Source of the DNA: Candidatus Zipacnadia bacterium
GTDB lineage: Bacteria; Armatimonadota; Zipacnadia; Zipacnadales; UBA5352
Reading direction: 5' to 3'
Length of the DNA stretch: 56,994 nucleotides
Assembly: GCA_029820295.1 (NCBI GenBank)
Contig: JALGVA010000010.1
Coordinates: 1-56,994, forward strand
In this document: positions 1-9,300 of the stretch, piece by piece
Position numbering within the stretch: position 1 is the stretch's first letter
How the letters are laid out: the number at the start of each line of letters is the position of its first letter
Notes under the pieces: generated by a model
The model's database searches: none
Told to the model about the DNA's origin: nothing
What the model saw: only the letters and a program-made list of their open reading frames with translations
Translations under genes and position numbers: made by a program

Positions 1-1059
1 TTGGCCGGGCCGCCACCGCCGCCCGAGGAGGCACAGTACGCGCCCGCGCCCCAGGAGCCGCCCCATGCCGGCGGCCCGCCGCCGGCGCCGCCGCGGCGGC
101 GCGGGACCAACTGGCTGCTGGTCGGGGGCGTCGGCTGCGTGGTGCTGATCCTCCTCGGTGGCGTCATGCTGTTCCTCATCGGCGTCATGGCGATGGCGGG
201 CGCGAGCGGCGGTCCGTTCGGCGGCTTCGGCGAGCATGTGGGAGTCATCAGCGTCAGCGGTGTCATCTCCGCCTCAGGCGAGCAGACGCTGTTCGGCGCC
301 AATGTGGGCGGGGCGCGCGCGATCATGAAGCAACTGCGCGACGCGGCCGAGGACGACAGCATCCGGGCGGTGGTGATACGCATCAACAGCCCGGGCGGCA
401 GCGCCGCGGCCTCCCAGGAGATCTACGAGGAGGTGGCGCGGCTCGCGGCCACCAAGCCGGTGGTGGTGTCGATGGCCGACGTGGCCGCCTCAGGCGGCTA
501 CTACATCGCCGCGCCGGCCGACCGCATCGTGGCCAGCGGTTCGTCCGTGACCGGCAGCATCGGCGTGCGCATGGAGTACCTGGAGCTGTCGGAGCTGATG
601 GAGAAGTACGGGGTCGAGGCCGGCAACCTGACCACGGGCCGCTACAAGGATACCGGCTCGCTCTACCGCCCGATGCGGCCCGATGAGAAGGCGCTGATCC
701 AGGAGCTGCTTGACGACATGTACGACCAGTTCGTGACCGCGGTGGCCGAGGGCCGCGAGATGGACGAGGCCGAGGTGCGCAAGCTGGCCGACGGGCGCAT
801 CTTCACCGGCGAGCAGGCGCTGGAGCTGGGCCTGATTGACGAGGTCGGGAACTTCTACCGTGCGGTCGAGATCGCGGGCGAGCTGGGCGGCATCGAGGGC
901 GAGCCGAAGCTGAAGGAGATGGGCACCAGCCTCGGGCTGTGGGACTTGATGGGCGCGATGTCGGAGCTGGGGCGGCGCTCGGCCCTGGACTACCTGCTGC
1001 ACGACGAGCGGCTCGAGGGCGTGGACGAGGTCATGCGCCTGCCCGACATGGGGCGGTAG
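1..1059 (+). CDS. sppA: Signal peptide peptidase SppA (S49 family), possibly 5'-truncated
   Basis: Membrane-anchored serine protease of family S49, which degrades leftover signal peptides and membrane fragments. A proline-rich cytoplasmic N-terminus (residues 1-35) is followed by one membrane helix (about 37-66) and the protease domain. The catalytic serine is S164 in the AASGGYY motif, and the general-base lysine is K216 in GRYKDTGS. The substrate-groove motif INSPGGS lies near residue 128. At 352 aa this is the short, single-domain form that works as a ring oligomer. A TTG codon sits exactly at base 1, so the real start could lie upstream of the window. polA follows 27 bp downstream on the same strand, so the two may be cotranscribed. 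Family assignment is firm; only the N-terminus is uncertain. Confidence 0.93.
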   Translation: MAGPPPPPEEAQYAPAPQEPPHAGGPPPAPPRRRGTNWLLVGGVGCVVLILLGGVMLFLIGVMAMAGASGGPFGGFGEHVGVISVSGVISASGEQTLFGANVGGARAIMKQLRDAAEDDSIRAVVIRINSPGGSAAASQEIYEEVARLAATKPVVVSMADVAASGGYYIAAPADRIVASGSSVTGSIGVRMEYLELSELMEKYGVEAGNLTTGRYKDTGSLYRPMRPDEKALIQELLDDMYDQFVTAVAEGREMDEAEVRKLADGRIFTGEQALELGLIDEVGNFYRAVEIAGELGGIEGEPKLKEMGTSLGLWDLMGAMSELGRRSALDYLLHDERLEGVDEVMRLPDMGR

Positions 1060-1086
1060 AGCCCGGCCACATTGAGGATGGCGGAG

Positions 1087-3765
1087 ATGGCGGAGAAGGT
1101 CCTGCTGGTAGACGGCCACAGCCTGTTCCACCGCGCGTTCCACGCGCTGCCGCCGCTGAGCACCCGCGACGGGCAGCCGACGAACGCGATCTACGGCTTC
1201 CTGCAGATGCTGCTGCTGCTGTTGGAGGAGGAGCAGCCGGACTACGCAGCGGTCGCGCTGGACCTGCCCGGCCCGACCTTCCGCGACGAGATCTACGAGC
1301 CCTACAAGGCGCACCGGCCGCCGACGGACGACGCGCTCAAGGCGCAGGTTCCGCTGCTGGATGACGTCATCGACGCGCTGGGCATGGGCCGGGTGGCGCT
1401 GGAGGGCTTCGAGGCCGATGACGTGATCGGCACCCTGGCCGCACGCGCGCGCGATGCCGGCCTCGAGGTCACCATCGTCACCGGCGACCGGGACATGCTG
1501 CAGCTCGTGGACGACGGCGTCGAGGTCGTGGCGACGCTGCGCGGCATCAAGGAGACGAAGCGCTACGACGTCGAGGCCGTGCGCGAGGAGTACGGCCTCG
1601 AGCCCAGGCAACTGATCGACCTGAAGGCCTTCGCGGGCGATAGCTCGGACAACATCCCGGGCGTGGCGGGCATCGGCGAGAAGAGCGCGCTGGAGATCCT
1701 GCGGCAGTTCGGCTCGGTGGAGGAGGCGCTGAGGCGCATCGATGAGATCGAGGTCACGCGCATCCGCAACCGCCTGGAGGAGGAGCCGGAGGCGGCGCTG
1801 GTGAGCCGGCGGCTGGCGGAGATCCGCACCGACGCGCCGGTGGAGACCGAACTGGAGGAGATCGCGTGGGAGGGCCTGCCGGTCGATGAGCTGCGGGCGC
1901 TGGCCGCGCGGCTGGAGTTCGCCAGCCTGCTGGATCGCCTCCCCGCCGGGGAGGCGGCGCAGCGGGAGGTGCGTGTCGAGCCGGCGGCCGACCAGGCCGA
2001 CCTCGATGAGGTGGTGACGCGCGCGCGCGAGGCGGGGGAGATCACGGTGGCGCTGGCGGAGACGGAGGCGGGGCCGGTGCTGGCGGTGCCGGCGGGGGCG
2101 AACCGCGCGCTGCTGGCGCCGCTGACCACGGCTGCGGCGGACGCTGGAACACTGTTCGCCGAGGAGAGCGCGGGGGAGCTGGACCTGGCGGGTCTGCGCG
2201 AGGTGCTCGCCGACGAGGAGGTGGGCGTGAGCGCGGCGGACCTGAAGGGCCTGGCGCGGGCGCTGGCGGAGCATGAGATGACGGTGCGGGGCGGGCGCTT
2301 CGACCCGGAGATTGCCTCGTACCTGCTGGCGCCGAACCGGCGCGATCACTCGATCGGCACGCTGGCGAAGGAGATGCTGGGCTACGCGCTGCCCGAGGCC
2401 GACGGCGAGGCACAGGCGGAGCAGGACCCGGGGGCGCTGCGCGCGGCGACCGAGGTGGTGGCGGTGAGGGAGCTGGGCGAGCCGATGCGCGGGCTGCTCG
2501 AGCAGGCCGGAGAGCTGGCGCTGTTCGAGGACGTCGAGATGCCGCTGACGCTGGTGCTGGCGGAGATGGAGCTGGCGGGCATCGCGATCGATGCGGAGAA
2601 GCTGGAGGCGCTGGGCGAGCAGCTCGGGGAGATGACCGGGCGGTTCGAGGCGCGCATCTGCGAGATCGCGGGCTGCGAGTTCAACGTGGGCTCGCCGCAG
2701 CAGCTCGCGCAGGTGCTGTTCGAGCGGCTGGAGCTGCCCAGGGGCCGGCGTACCAAGACGGGGTGGTCCACGAGCGCGGCGGTGCTGGAGGAGCTGGCCG
2801 AGGACCACGAGATCGCGCGCCTGGTGCTGCAGCAGCGCGAGTACGCGAAGCTGCGCTCGACCTACGTGGACGGCCTGCTGCGCGAGGTGAACCCACAGAC
2901 CGGGCGGGTGCACACCACCTTCGAGCAGACGGTGGCGGCGACCGGGCGGCTGTCGAGTCGGAACCCGAATCTACAGAACATCCCGATCCGCAGCGAGTGG
3001 GGGCGCGAGATTCGCAGTTGCTTCGTGAGCGCGGAGGGCTGCGAGCTGGTGTCGGCGGACTATTCGCAGATCGAGCTGCGCATCCTGGCGCACATCAGCG
3101 GGGACAGCCGGCTGGTGGCGGCGTTCCAGGCCGGGGCAGACATCCACGCCGAGACGGCGTCGGCGGTGTTCGGCGTGCCCGCCGACGAGGTCACCTACGA
3201 GATGCGCGGGCGCGCGAAGACGGTGAACTTCGCCGTGCTCTACGGCCAGGGGCCGACGGCGCTGGGCAAGCAGCTTGGCATCAGCAGGGAGGAAGCCGAG
3301 GCCTTCATCGAGAACTACTTCCGCGCGCTGCCGGGCGTGCGCAGGTACATCGACGAGATCGTGGCGACGGCGCATGCGCAGGGCTACGTGGAGACGCTGC
3401 TGGGGCGCAAGCGTCCGCTGCCGGAGATCAACAGCTCGGACAGCCGGGCGGTGTCGTACGCCGAGCGAGCCGCGGTCAACACGCCCATCCAGGGTACGGC
3501 CGCGGACATCATCAAGGTGGCGATGCTGAGGCTGGCGCCGCGCCTGCGGGAGGTGAGTCCGGAGAGCCGGATGCTGCTGCAGGTGCACGACGAGCTGGTG
3601 CTGGAGGTGCCGGCAGATCAGGTGGCGGCGGTGGGGGGGCTGGTGCGGGAGGTGATGGAATCGGCGTTTGACCTGAACGTTCCATTGGCGGTGGACGTTG
3701 CAGTCGGAACGAACTGGCGTGACATGCAGACTGTGTCGCGGGACGTAGCAGACGCATCCGAGTAA
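1087..3765 (+). CDS. polA: DNA polymerase I
   Basis: Repair and Okazaki-fragment-processing DNA polymerase, family A. The N-terminal 5'-3' exonuclease/flap domain (about 1-285) starts with KVLLVDGHSLFHRAFHAL. The middle proofreading-like domain (about 300-490) has lost the usual acidic residues: the second exonuclease motif reads ADLKGLARAL instead of NLKYD. Proofreading is therefore probably absent, as in Taq polymerase. The polymerase domain has motif A (SADYSQIELR, D658), motif B (RGRAKTVNFAVLYGQG) and motif C (QVHDELVLE, H834-D835). The start is chosen at ATG 1087, with a GAGG element 9 nt upstream; in-frame TTG 1072 and ATG 1078 are alternatives. Length of 892 aa is normal for the family. 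rpsA follows after 86 bp. Confidence 0.97.
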   Translation: MAEKVLLVDGHSLFHRAFHALPPLSTRDGQPTNAIYGFLQMLLLLLEEEQPDYAAVALDLPGPTFRDEIYEPYKAHRPPTDDALKAQVPLLDDVIDALGMGRVALEGFEADDVIGTLAARARDAGLEVTIVTGDRDMLQLVDDGVEVVATLRGIKETKRYDVEAVREEYGLEPRQLIDLKAFAGDSSDNIPGVAGIGEKSALEILRQFGSVEEALRRIDEIEVTRIRNRLEEEPEAALVSRRLAEIRTDAPVETELEEIAWEGLPVDELRALAARLEFASLLDRLPAGEAAQREVRVEPAADQADLDEVVTRAREAGEITVALAETEAGPVLAVPAGANRALLAPLTTAAADAGTLFAEESAGELDLAGLREVLADEEVGVSAADLKGLARALAEHEMTVRGGRFDPEIASYLLAPNRRDHSIGTLAKEMLGYALPEADGEAQAEQDPGALRAATEVVAVRELGEPMRGLLEQAGELALFEDVEMPLTLVLAEMELAGIAIDAEKLEALGEQLGEMTGRFEARICEIAGCEFNVGSPQQLAQVLFERLELPRGRRTKTGWSTSAAVLEELAEDHEIARLVLQQREYAKLRSTYVDGLLREVNPQTGRVHTTFEQTVAATGRLSSRNPNLQNIPIRSEWGREIRSCFVSAEGCELVSADYSQIELRILAHISGDSRLVAAFQAGADIHAETASAVFGVPADEVTYEMRGRAKTVNFAVLYGQGPTALGKQLGISREEAEAFIENYFRALPGVRRYIDEIVATAHAQGYVETLLGRKRPLPEINSSDSRAVSYAERAAVNTPIQGTAADIIKVAMLRLAPRLREVSPESRMLLQVHDELVLEVPADQVAAVGGLVREVMESAFDLNVPLAVDVAVGTNWRDMQTVSRDVADASE

Positions 3766-3851
3766 CCGGGACCAATCAACCGAAACGCGACGTGTGCCGC
3801 CCGATCGGAGCACGGGCATGCGCCCCTCCGGCGGGCAAGGAGGACCTCGAG

Positions 3852-5324
3852 ATGTCTGCCTGGGAGACCGACGAACGCGACGACGCCGACGCCGTGCCGA
3901 CGCAGGAGCGGAGCGACGACGTGGCCGAGCGGCGGGCTCCGGACACCGCGATCCCGAGTGAGAGCGCCGAAGACGAGCCGATGACGATGGACGACGTGGA
4001 CCTGGACGAGGCCGGGCCGGCGAGCCCGAAGCCCGGCGACATCGTCAAGGGCATCGTGGTGTCGGTGACCGAGGACGGCCTGCTGGTGGACGTGGGAGGC
4101 AAGGCGGAGGGCGTTGTGCCGATGTACGAGTTCCTCGATCGCTCGGAGATGCCGGAGTGCGACTCGGAGATCGAGGTGGCCGTGGTCAAGCTGGAGGACG
4201 ACGAGGGGACGACGATCCTGTCCAAGAAGCGCGCTGACTACGAGCGCGTGTGGAACCGCGTGATCAGCGCGATGGAGACGGGGGAAGTACTGGACGCGAT
4301 GGTGACCGACCGGGTCAAGGGCGGCCTGCGCGTGGACCTGGGCGTGTCGGGGTTCGTGCCGGCCTCGCATGTGGCGACGCGGGATGTGCGCAACCTCGAC
4401 CGCTTCGTGGGGCGCTCGCTGCGGCTGAAGGTGCTGGAGGCCGACCGGGAGCGCAAGAAGGTCGTGCTCTCGCATCGGCTGGTGGTGGAGGAGGAGCGCA
4501 AGCAGCGCCGGGACGAGACGCTGGCGAAGCTGCACGAGGGGCTGGTGTGCGAGGGCAAGGTGCGCAACATCACCGACTACGGCGCCTTCATCGACCTGGG
4601 GGGCGTGGACGGGCTGCTGCACATCTCGGAGATGTCATGGGGGCGCGTGGACCATCCGTCGGATGTGTGCAGCGTGGGGGAGACGCTGCGGGTGGTGGTG
4701 CTGGAGATCGACCACGAGCGCGACCGCATCTCGCTGGGGCGCCGGCAGATCCTGCCGGACCCGTGGAAGGAGGTCGGCAAGCAGCTCAGGCCGGGGTCGA
4801 TGGTCAAGGGGCGCGTGAACCGCATGGTGCGCACCGGTGCCTTCGTGGAGCTGCCTGAGTTCGAGGTCGAGGGGTTCCTGCCCATTGGTGAGATGTCGCA
4901 GCGGCGCATCGAGAACCCCGCGGAGGTGCTGCAGGAGGGGCAGGAGGTGCAGCTCCAGGTGCTCAAGCTGCGGCCGCAGGCGCGGCGCATGACGCTGTCG
5001 CTGGTGGCCGCGATGGAGGAGAAGGAGCGCCAGGAGTACCAGCGGTACATGGCCGAGCAGGAGACGCCGCGGGCGACGCTGGGCGATCAGTTCGCCGATG
5101 TGCTGGGCGCCGTCGCCGCGGAGCTGGATGGGACAACCGGCGAGAGCGAGGAGGTCCGCGAGGTGGAGGCGGCCGAAGAGGTCGAGGAAGCCGAGGAGGC
5201 CGGGGAGGCGGCAGAGGCGGAGGCGGCCGAAGAAGCGGGGGACGCCGAAGGGGATGAGGAGTCCGCGGGCACTGAGGATTCCGACGACGGGGACGACGAC
5301 GTGAAAGACGAGGACGAGGAGTAG
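3852..5324 (+). CDS. rpsA: 30S ribosomal protein S1-like (four S1 domains)
   Basis: RNA-binding protein made of four S1/OB-fold repeats, at about residues 61-125, 146-210, 232-300 and 317-390. The third has the canonical NITDYGAFIDLGGVDGLLHI. This layout matches short S1 proteins, which help mRNAs dock on the 30S subunit. The N-terminal 60 residues are acidic and low in complexity. The C-terminal 70 residues are almost entirely Glu, Ala and Asp, an unusually long acidic tail that is probably disordered. ATG 3852 is chosen because a perfect AAGGAGG lies at 3837-3843; the reading frame is open further upstream to 3792. coaE follows 43 bp downstream. A general S1-domain RNA-binding role is certain; identity as the ribosomal protein is likely. 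Confidence 0.9.
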   Translation: MSAWETDERDDADAVPTQERSDDVAERRAPDTAIPSESAEDEPMTMDDVDLDEAGPASPKPGDIVKGIVVSVTEDGLLVDVGGKAEGVVPMYEFLDRSEMPECDSEIEVAVVKLEDDEGTTILSKKRADYERVWNRVISAMETGEVLDAMVTDRVKGGLRVDLGVSGFVPASHVATRDVRNLDRFVGRSLRLKVLEADRERKKVVLSHRLVVEEERKQRRDETLAKLHEGLVCEGKVRNITDYGAFIDLGGVDGLLHISEMSWGRVDHPSDVCSVGETLRVVVLEIDHERDRISLGRRQILPDPWKEVGKQLRPGSMVKGRVNRMVRTGAFVELPEFEVEGFLPIGEMSQRRIENPAEVLQEGQEVQLQVLKLRPQARRMTLSLVAAMEEKERQEYQRYMAEQETPRATLGDQFADVLGAVAAELDGTTGESEEVREVEAAEEVEEAEEAGEAAEAEAAEEAGDAEGDEESAGTEDSDDGDDDVKDEDEE

Positions 5325-5367
5325 GCGTGCCCGGCAGTGGCGGAGGCACGCGGGGGAGGCGCCGGCC

Positions 5368-5976
5368 GTGCTCGTGGTAGGGCTGATCGGGCCGATCGCG
5401 GCCGGCAAGTCTGTGGTGCTGGACGAGCTGGAGCGCCTGGGGGCGGTGGGGATACGGGCGGACGATGTCTCGCGGGAGCTACTGGCGCCGGGTTCGGCGC
5501 TGCTGGAGCGGGTGATCGCGGAGTTCGGTGAGCAGTACCGGCGGGACGATGGGAGTCTTGACCGGCGGGCGCTGGCGCAGCGGGTGTTTGCCGACGCCGC
5601 GGCGCGGGGAAGGCTTGAGCAGGTGGTGCATCCGGCCATGGTGGCACGCATGGCGGAGCTGATCGAGAATCAGCGCGCGCGTGTTGACGGGCCGGAGGTG
5701 ATGGTGATTGAGGCGGCGAACCTGCCCCAGATGGGCGGGGTCGGGCTGGTGGATGTGACCGTGCAGGTGACGGCATCGGCGGAGACGCGCGTGCGCCGAC
5801 TGATGGCACGCGACGGGGTGAGCGAGGAGTACGCGTGGTCGCTGGTGGGGTTGCACGAGGAGCTGGGGATCGGCCGCTTCCCGGCGGACCATGAGGTGTC
5901 AACGGAGGGTGATGTGGGGTCAACGCGGGAGGCGGTGGAACGGCTGTGGGGGAAACTTGTCAAAGCACGCAGGTGA
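5368..5976 (+). CDS. coaE: Dephospho-CoA kinase
   Basis: Catalyses the last step of coenzyme A synthesis, phosphorylating the 3'-hydroxyl of dephospho-CoA. The P-loop is at the N-terminus (LIGPIAAGKS, residues 5-14). It is followed by the CoaE pattern of an RADDVSRELL acid cluster and a HPAMVARM segment. The P-loop departs from the common GxxGSGKS form by having Ala-Ala before GKS. Length of 202 aa is normal. The GTG start has a GGGAGG about 10 nt upstream. It lies 43 bp after rpsA and is probably the last gene of the sppA-polA-rpsA-coaE block, because a new strong promoter follows. Confidence 0.93.
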   Translation: MLVVGLIGPIAAGKSVVLDELERLGAVGIRADDVSRELLAPGSALLERVIAEFGEQYRRDDGSLDRRALAQRVFADAAARGRLEQVVHPAMVARMAELIENQRARVDGPEVMVIEAANLPQMGGVGLVDVTVQVTASAETRVRRLMARDGVSEEYAWSLVGLHEELGIGRFPADHEVSTEGDVGSTREAVERLWGKLVKARR

Positions 5977-6041
5977 GCGATTGGCGGGTCCGGGCCCGTA
6001 CAGCGCAGCGCAGGCGGCGGGCGTCACAGGGGGTTAACTGA

Positions 6042-6078
6042 GCGCAGCTTGCGTTGCTGCGCGCTGGTGTGCTATAAT
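6042..6078 (+). promoter_or_regulatory. Strong sigma-70-type promoter with inverted repeat around the -35 box
   Basis: A consensus TATAAT (6073-6078) sits 18 nt after TTGCGT (6049-6054). The -35 hexamer lies exactly between the arms of a perfect 7-bp inverted repeat, GCGCAGC (6042-6048) and GCTGCGC (6056-6062), so a repressor could occlude it. Transcription would start near 6085 and read the structured leader and the surface-protein locus. The repeat could instead be a weak coaE terminator, but it has no T tract. Confidence 0.65.
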
Positions 6079-6084
6079 CCGCTG

Positions 6085-6322
6085 CCGAAGTAGGTGTGTT
6101 GCCGGACCGGAGCGGGCCACACCCCCGTGTCGGACCGACGGGGCGCCAGGGGCTGCCGGCGGGTTGGGATGCCGGTGGACCTGAGGCAGGGACAGGTCGG
6201 GTCCGGGCCGGGAAGGGGCGCCGCCAGCCGGCTGGCGAAGCCCGGACCTGAATGGGTACTTGCAGGGCAACCGAAGCATCAACTGCAGCTAGCGCTTGGG
6301 TCGAAGCCACAGGCCCGGGGGA
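6085..6322 (+). other. Long structured 5' leader (candidate cis-regulatory RNA)
   Basis: About 240 nt lie between the predicted transcription start and the ribosome-binding site of the first surface gene, with no convincing reading frame. Strong helices can be drawn. GGTGTG (6093-6098) pairs with CACACC (6118-6123). CCCCGT (6123-6128) pairs with ACGGGG (6138-6143). A 9-bp perfect stem GGTCCGGGC (6200-6208) / GCCCGGACC (6240-6248) encloses the self-complementary hairpin GCCAGCCGGCTGGC. The final part (CAGGGCAACC followed by GGGTCGAAGCC) touches the ribosome-binding region. Fragments resemble pieces of cobalamin and c-di-GMP riboswitches, but no known consensus is satisfied. It may be a regulatory leader, a processed small RNA, or simply GC-rich spacer. 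Confidence 0.4.
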
Positions 6323-6328
6323 GTGATT

Positions 6329-9300
6329 GTGTTGCAGAAGGGGCGCATCCTTCTGACACTCGTCGTCACGTTGTGCGCCGCGATAATCGTATCGGATTGC
6401 GTCATCTCCCTCGGCGCCCCTGTCAGGCCGGCCGGCACAGCGGCCGATTTGACCGCGGCCGGGTACTCCTCGAGCGGGCGCCCGCTGCCCTGCGGCCGAC
6501 GTTACATTGGGATGGCGCGCCCCGATTGGTTGTTCGAGGAGATGGCCATGCGGGCCCAGCAGGGCTCGGGGCCGATCCCGGACATCAACCTCACTCCCAC
6601 AGCCACCGATTCCGAGGAGCTGTACGCGAACTCGGCCCCCTACGGTGAGCTGAACCGCATCATCATCTCCAGCAACGGTGTGGACGATGACGGTGATGGG
6701 CAGTTCGACTCCGGGGCTACCGCCGACGACTACAACCTGTGGATGCTGCGTGTTGACGGCTCGTTCGCCATGCAGCTCACAGACATGGCCGGGGATGAGC
6801 TTTACCCGGCCTACGATCCCGGTGGTCGTCTGGTGGCGTTCTCGTCGAACGCTTCGGGCGTGTGGCAGATCTACACGGTTGAGGTGCTGACCGGCACGGT
6901 GCGGCAGATCACCTTCAGCCCGGGCAACAAGTACGAGCCCACGTGGTCACCCGACGCGGCGCAGATCGTGTTCAGCGGCGACGCCAACGGGAATCGTGAC
7001 CTGTTCATCATCCCCTCGGACGGTTCGGGTCTGCCCCAGGCCATCACCACCAACCCGGCGGACGAGACGCAGCCGGTGTGGTCGCCGACGGCCGCAGGCG
7101 GCGCCTCGCCGATCCTGTTCACCCGCTCGGGCGCCGGCGGCAGCCGCATCTTCCGTATCGGCCCGGACGGCAGCAACGAACAGCAGGTGACCACCGGCGG
7201 CGGCGACCCGGCGGCCAATGACACCGACCCTGCGTGGCGCCACAACGGCCAGCTTATCGCCTTCGCCTCCGACCGCCTGACCGAGGCCGCGGACGTTAAC
7301 CGCGACTACAACATCTGGACGGTCTCGCCCGCGGGCGAGGACTCCTTCGATGCGACGCTGCGCAGCAACCTCGACGTTGCCGACGATGCCGACGACCGCT
7401 ACCCCGCGTTCAACCCGGGGCTGAACCCTCGGCAGCCGGTGCGCATCTTCTTCACCTCGGAGCGCAGCGGCAGCCCGGACATCTGGCGGCTGGAGGCAGG
7501 CGACCCGGTGCCGCCGGAGCTGGTGGACCTGCCGACGGTGGATGCTCCGCGGCGGTGGGTAGCGCCGGGCACCGACGCGACCTTCCACGTTGAGGTCTTC
7601 GACCGCGACAGCGGAGTTGACCGCGTGGTGATGGAGTTCAAGGATCCCGATTCGGCTGAGGACGACAGCCAGGGCCGGGACCACAAGCTGTTCGTGCAGG
7701 GCGTGGTCAACCTGCAGTCGGGCCTCAACGACGCCATGGTCTATCGCGAGGTGGACTGTGAGACGGTGGGCCAGACCGAGCTGTTCGACGACGGTGACCC
7801 GGCGCACGGTGACGCCGTCGCCGATGACGGCGTGTTCAGCGGCGTGTGGTCCACGCCCGCCTCTCCGAGCGACTTCATCATCGACGTGCATGTGCAGGAC
7901 GTCGCGGGCAACTCCTTCGAGTACGATGACGTTTTCGGCTTCACCACGCTGGCCTTTGAGCCCAAGACGAACGTGCTGTTTGTCGATGACTACTGTGAGG
8001 GCCAGGGCTTCATCTTCTCGGCGAGCGGCGCCAATAACGACTTCCCGACGATGTTCCCGGTGGAGAGCTACTACACCACCAACCCGGGCGCGGGCGGGGC
8101 GCGGAACACCATCCGCAACGCGCCAAGGGGCACCGGTGAGCCCTACGACGTGTGGCGGATCATCTGCCGCGGGCCGATCACCATCACCGACCTGATCTAC
8201 TACCTGCCCACGCGCGAGGTGCAGCTCACGGTGCCCGATCTGACGGGCACACGCGAGGTGCTGGTGGCGGACCGGGCGGTGATCTGGGCGGCGCCGCACT
8301 GCGGCGACACCTGGGTAGCGGAGGGCAGCCTGGTGAGCGCGACCACCCAGGCGACGCTGTCCACCTTCCTGGACCGCGGCGGGCGCCTGATGATCTCCGG
8401 GCAGAACATCGGTTTCGCGCTGACGTTAGATGGCACCAGTCCGAACAGCTTCTACACGAACTACCTGCACGCCGCCTATGTCTCCGATGACAACAACGGC
8501 GGCACGGGCGGGGCGGTCACGGACGACTTCATCAACGGCACCGACGGCGACCCGGTGGTGGCGCACCCGTTCGGCTTCTGGCCGCCCAAGGACGAAGAGG
8601 TGCCCGACGATGACTGCGCCATCGGCTGGTGGGTGACCAACAACGTTATGTACGCGCAGGACTGCGCGCACTACACGGTGTGGCCGGACGTGATCGAGGC
8701 CGTAGGCGGCGCGGTGGTCACTCACACCTACGACAACGGCAACACGGCCGGGGTGCGCTTCGAGATGCCGGGCGGGGGCTACCGGGTGGCCTACTACGCG
8801 TGGGGCTTCGAGCAGACGCACAAGGTGTGGGGCGGCAGCCCGGTGCACTGTCTGAACTATCGGGCGAAGTTCATGCACAACACGCTGTGCTGGCTGCGCA
8901 CTGGTGGCTTCCAGGGGCGGGTGCTGTCGATCAGCGACGGCAACCAGCCGATCAACGACCCGACGCCGATCGTGCGCGTGTTCCGCGGCGGAACCATGGT
9001 GGCGGCGGTGGAGTGCGAGGAGGACGGGCGCTACGTGATGGGCGGGCTGCCCCCGGGTGTGTACTCGATGAGCGCCTATCGGCCGGGCTTCGAGATTGAC
9101 CACTCGGAGGCGATGGCCACGCACGGGGGGCTGAACTACCCGGTGGTGGACTTCGCCATTACGCGCGCGGAGCCGGGCGCCATACGCGGCCGAGTGATCT
9201 CGGCGGCCACGGGCGAGGGCATAGCGGCGGCGGAGGTGTGCGCCTACGAGGCGGTGCCGATCGTCGATGAGGAGGAAGAGGAGGAGGGGGCGGCGCCGGC

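Noticed and set aside
490-2913. Long minus-strand frame (807 codons) opposite sppA and polA
   Set aside because: It is antisense to two certain genes and reads as a Arg/Leu/His/Gln-rich low-complexity protein. High GC makes such open shadows common throughout the window.
6085-6322. Cobalamin, GEMM-I c-di-GMP riboswitch, SRP RNA or 6S RNA in the leader
   Set aside because: Short fragments match (GGGAAGG, AAGCCCGGACCTG, CAGGGCAACC), but the order, conserved boxes and GNRA tetraloop of each family are not all present. Kept only as an unnamed structured leader.
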